A DNA stretch of 7,207 bases, taken from assembly GCA_021825955.1 (NCBI GenBank), contig JAKAEH010000041.1, forward strand, positions 1 through 7,207. Direction: 5' to 3'. Positions 6,647 to 7,207 of this stretch are shown piece after piece. The position numbers and the translations under genes were made by a program. The notes under the pieces are model-generated. The model did no database searches and was not told the origin of the DNA. It was given only the letters and a program-made list of their open reading frames with translations. Positions within the stretch are counted from its first letter, which is position 1; every line of letters begins with the position of its first letter. The DNA comes from a bacterium. GTDB taxonomy: Bacteria > Patescibacteria > Microgenomatia > Levybacterales > UBA12049.

Positions 6647-7207
6647 TCAATTTAGATATTTTCCAAGGAAACTTTGGGCAAGATATTCTACATACCGCTC
6701 AATTAGTGATGACCCTAATCCTTCATTTCCCCGTCTCAATATCTCAAATGTAAGCTGATCCATTTGGTCCGGATTTTTTTGAGCCCCCTCTTCCAAAACA
6801 GAGTTTGCTTTTGCCAAAGCTGATTTAATTCCATTGTAATCAAATTTGCTGCGCTTCAACCATAAAACTAAATGTCGTGCATTCCTTGTTAACAAATCAT
6901 TTTGCAAAGGTTCTGACTTTAGGAATACTTCGTTAATCCACTTAGAAATATCACCTTTGCTGAAAGACTTTGCTAACGCTATCCTCAATGCAAACCTTGC
7001 TTGAAGATTCGCCTCATCAAGATATTTATCCAGAACCCAGATTTTATCAGCATGGTTTGCAATTCCATCAAGCTCCATCTCCACACCCGCACCCTGGATA
7101 CCGGGATGCTGGAGCGCAGGCCTGAAAGGAGGAGTGCGGTTCTGGTCGTCGCGCCGCTGTTGGGCCGGCAACTGTCCTGCTGGCACCGCATCCCGGCCGT
7201 CGAGGTC
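6647..7207 (-). CDS. Unknown protein, 5' end open or chimeric at window edge
   Basis: The frame is open from the right edge to the TGA at 6649-6647. The C-terminal 143 residues, from a possible ATG at 7078, look like an ordinary AT-rich helical protein (LLTRNARHLVLWLKRS, a QMDQLTFEILRRG segment). The part upstream of about 7080 (DAVPAGQLPAQQRR and onward) is Pro/Gln/Arg-rich, encoded by DNA of about 69% GC, and reads unlike a natural continuation. No spaced Shine-Dalgarno precedes ATG 7078; GTG 7186 is a possible start further up. Either the true 5' end is replaced by foreign sequence or the gene runs off the window. Its stop is one base from the next gene's ATG. Family not recognised. Confidence 0.6.
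   Translation of the reverse strand, partial: DLDGRDAVPAGQLPAQQRRDDQNRTPPFRPALQHPGIQGAGVEMELDGIANHADKIWVLDKYLDEANLQARFALRIALAKSFSKGDISKWINEVFLKSEPLQNDLLTRNARHLVLWLKRSKFDYNGIKSALAKANSVLEEGAQKNPDQMDQLTFEILRRGNEGLGSSLIERYVEYLAQSFLGKYLN
7079..7207. other. High-GC tail with a possible composition junction
   Basis: My count for 7081-7207 is 88 of 127 G/C, about 69%, against roughly 35% just to the left. Two frames stay open: the minus-strand continuation of the 179-codon frame, and a plus-strand frame from ATG 7052 through ATG 7100 (MLERRPERRSAVLVV and onward). In the final 23 codons of the plus frame 21 third positions are G or C, typical of coding DNA from a high-GC genome. The tail could be a contig chimera, an element boundary or a recombination junction. 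Confidence 0.6.

Noticed and set aside
1..7207. tRNA, rRNA, CRISPR arrays or insertion sequences with terminal repeats
   Set aside because: No spaced repeat array, cloverleaf or transposase-like protein was apparent on reading either strand.

Overview
This is an AT-rich bacterial window. The body is roughly 35-40% GC by spot counts, and a terminal stretch of about 127 bases is about 69% GC. Nothing fixes the organism: there is no rRNA, tRNA or housekeeping gene. The gene content looks like an accessory or defence/prophage island of a mesophilic bacterium or a metagenomic contig. Shine-Dalgarno sites are weak throughout.

Left, minus strand (1-1862): a 250-residue protein of unknown function with a helix-turn-helix-like C-terminus, followed 51 bp downstream by a ParB-like/DNA methyltransferase fusion. 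The methyltransferase is the most recognisable gene in the window (ParB-type GHQR motif, then the catalytic DPPY motif) and runs off the left edge. A 60-bp divergent intergenic region (1863-1922) separates this pair from the next operon.

Centre, plus strand (1923-5819): a tightly packed four-gene operon. It holds a 402-aa protein with an ApeA-like HEPN core, a 517-aa protein ending in a textbook HEPN RNase motif (RNFAGH), a 215-aa zinc-ribbon plus HEPN protein that appears to lack the catalytic Arg/His pair, and a 166-aa protein with a DGSHR motif resembling the ParB/sulfiredoxin nucleotide-binding signature. Overlaps or gaps are 16 bp overlap, 5 bp gap and 4 bp overlap, so the four are probably co-translated. 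Three different HEPN-type proteins plus a ParB-like accessory protein suggest an RNase-based anti-phage or toxin-type system; I do not recognise it as a named system. The HEPN RNase protein and the divergently encoded 250-aa protein share an N-terminal motif with identical spacing (EFQ-x6-R-x-[KR]-[WF]-x-I-P-x2-G-F-x-N), which links the two divergent units.

Right, minus strand (5854-7207): two translationally coupled genes of unknown function, convergent with the HEPN operon. The upstream gene passes into the high-GC tail at about 7080, which looks like a junction: a contig chimera, an element boundary or a recombination point.

The layout suggests a divergent regulator/methyltransferase arm and a HEPN effector arm. 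This functional reading is inference; the motifs, overlaps and composition break are visible in the sequence.
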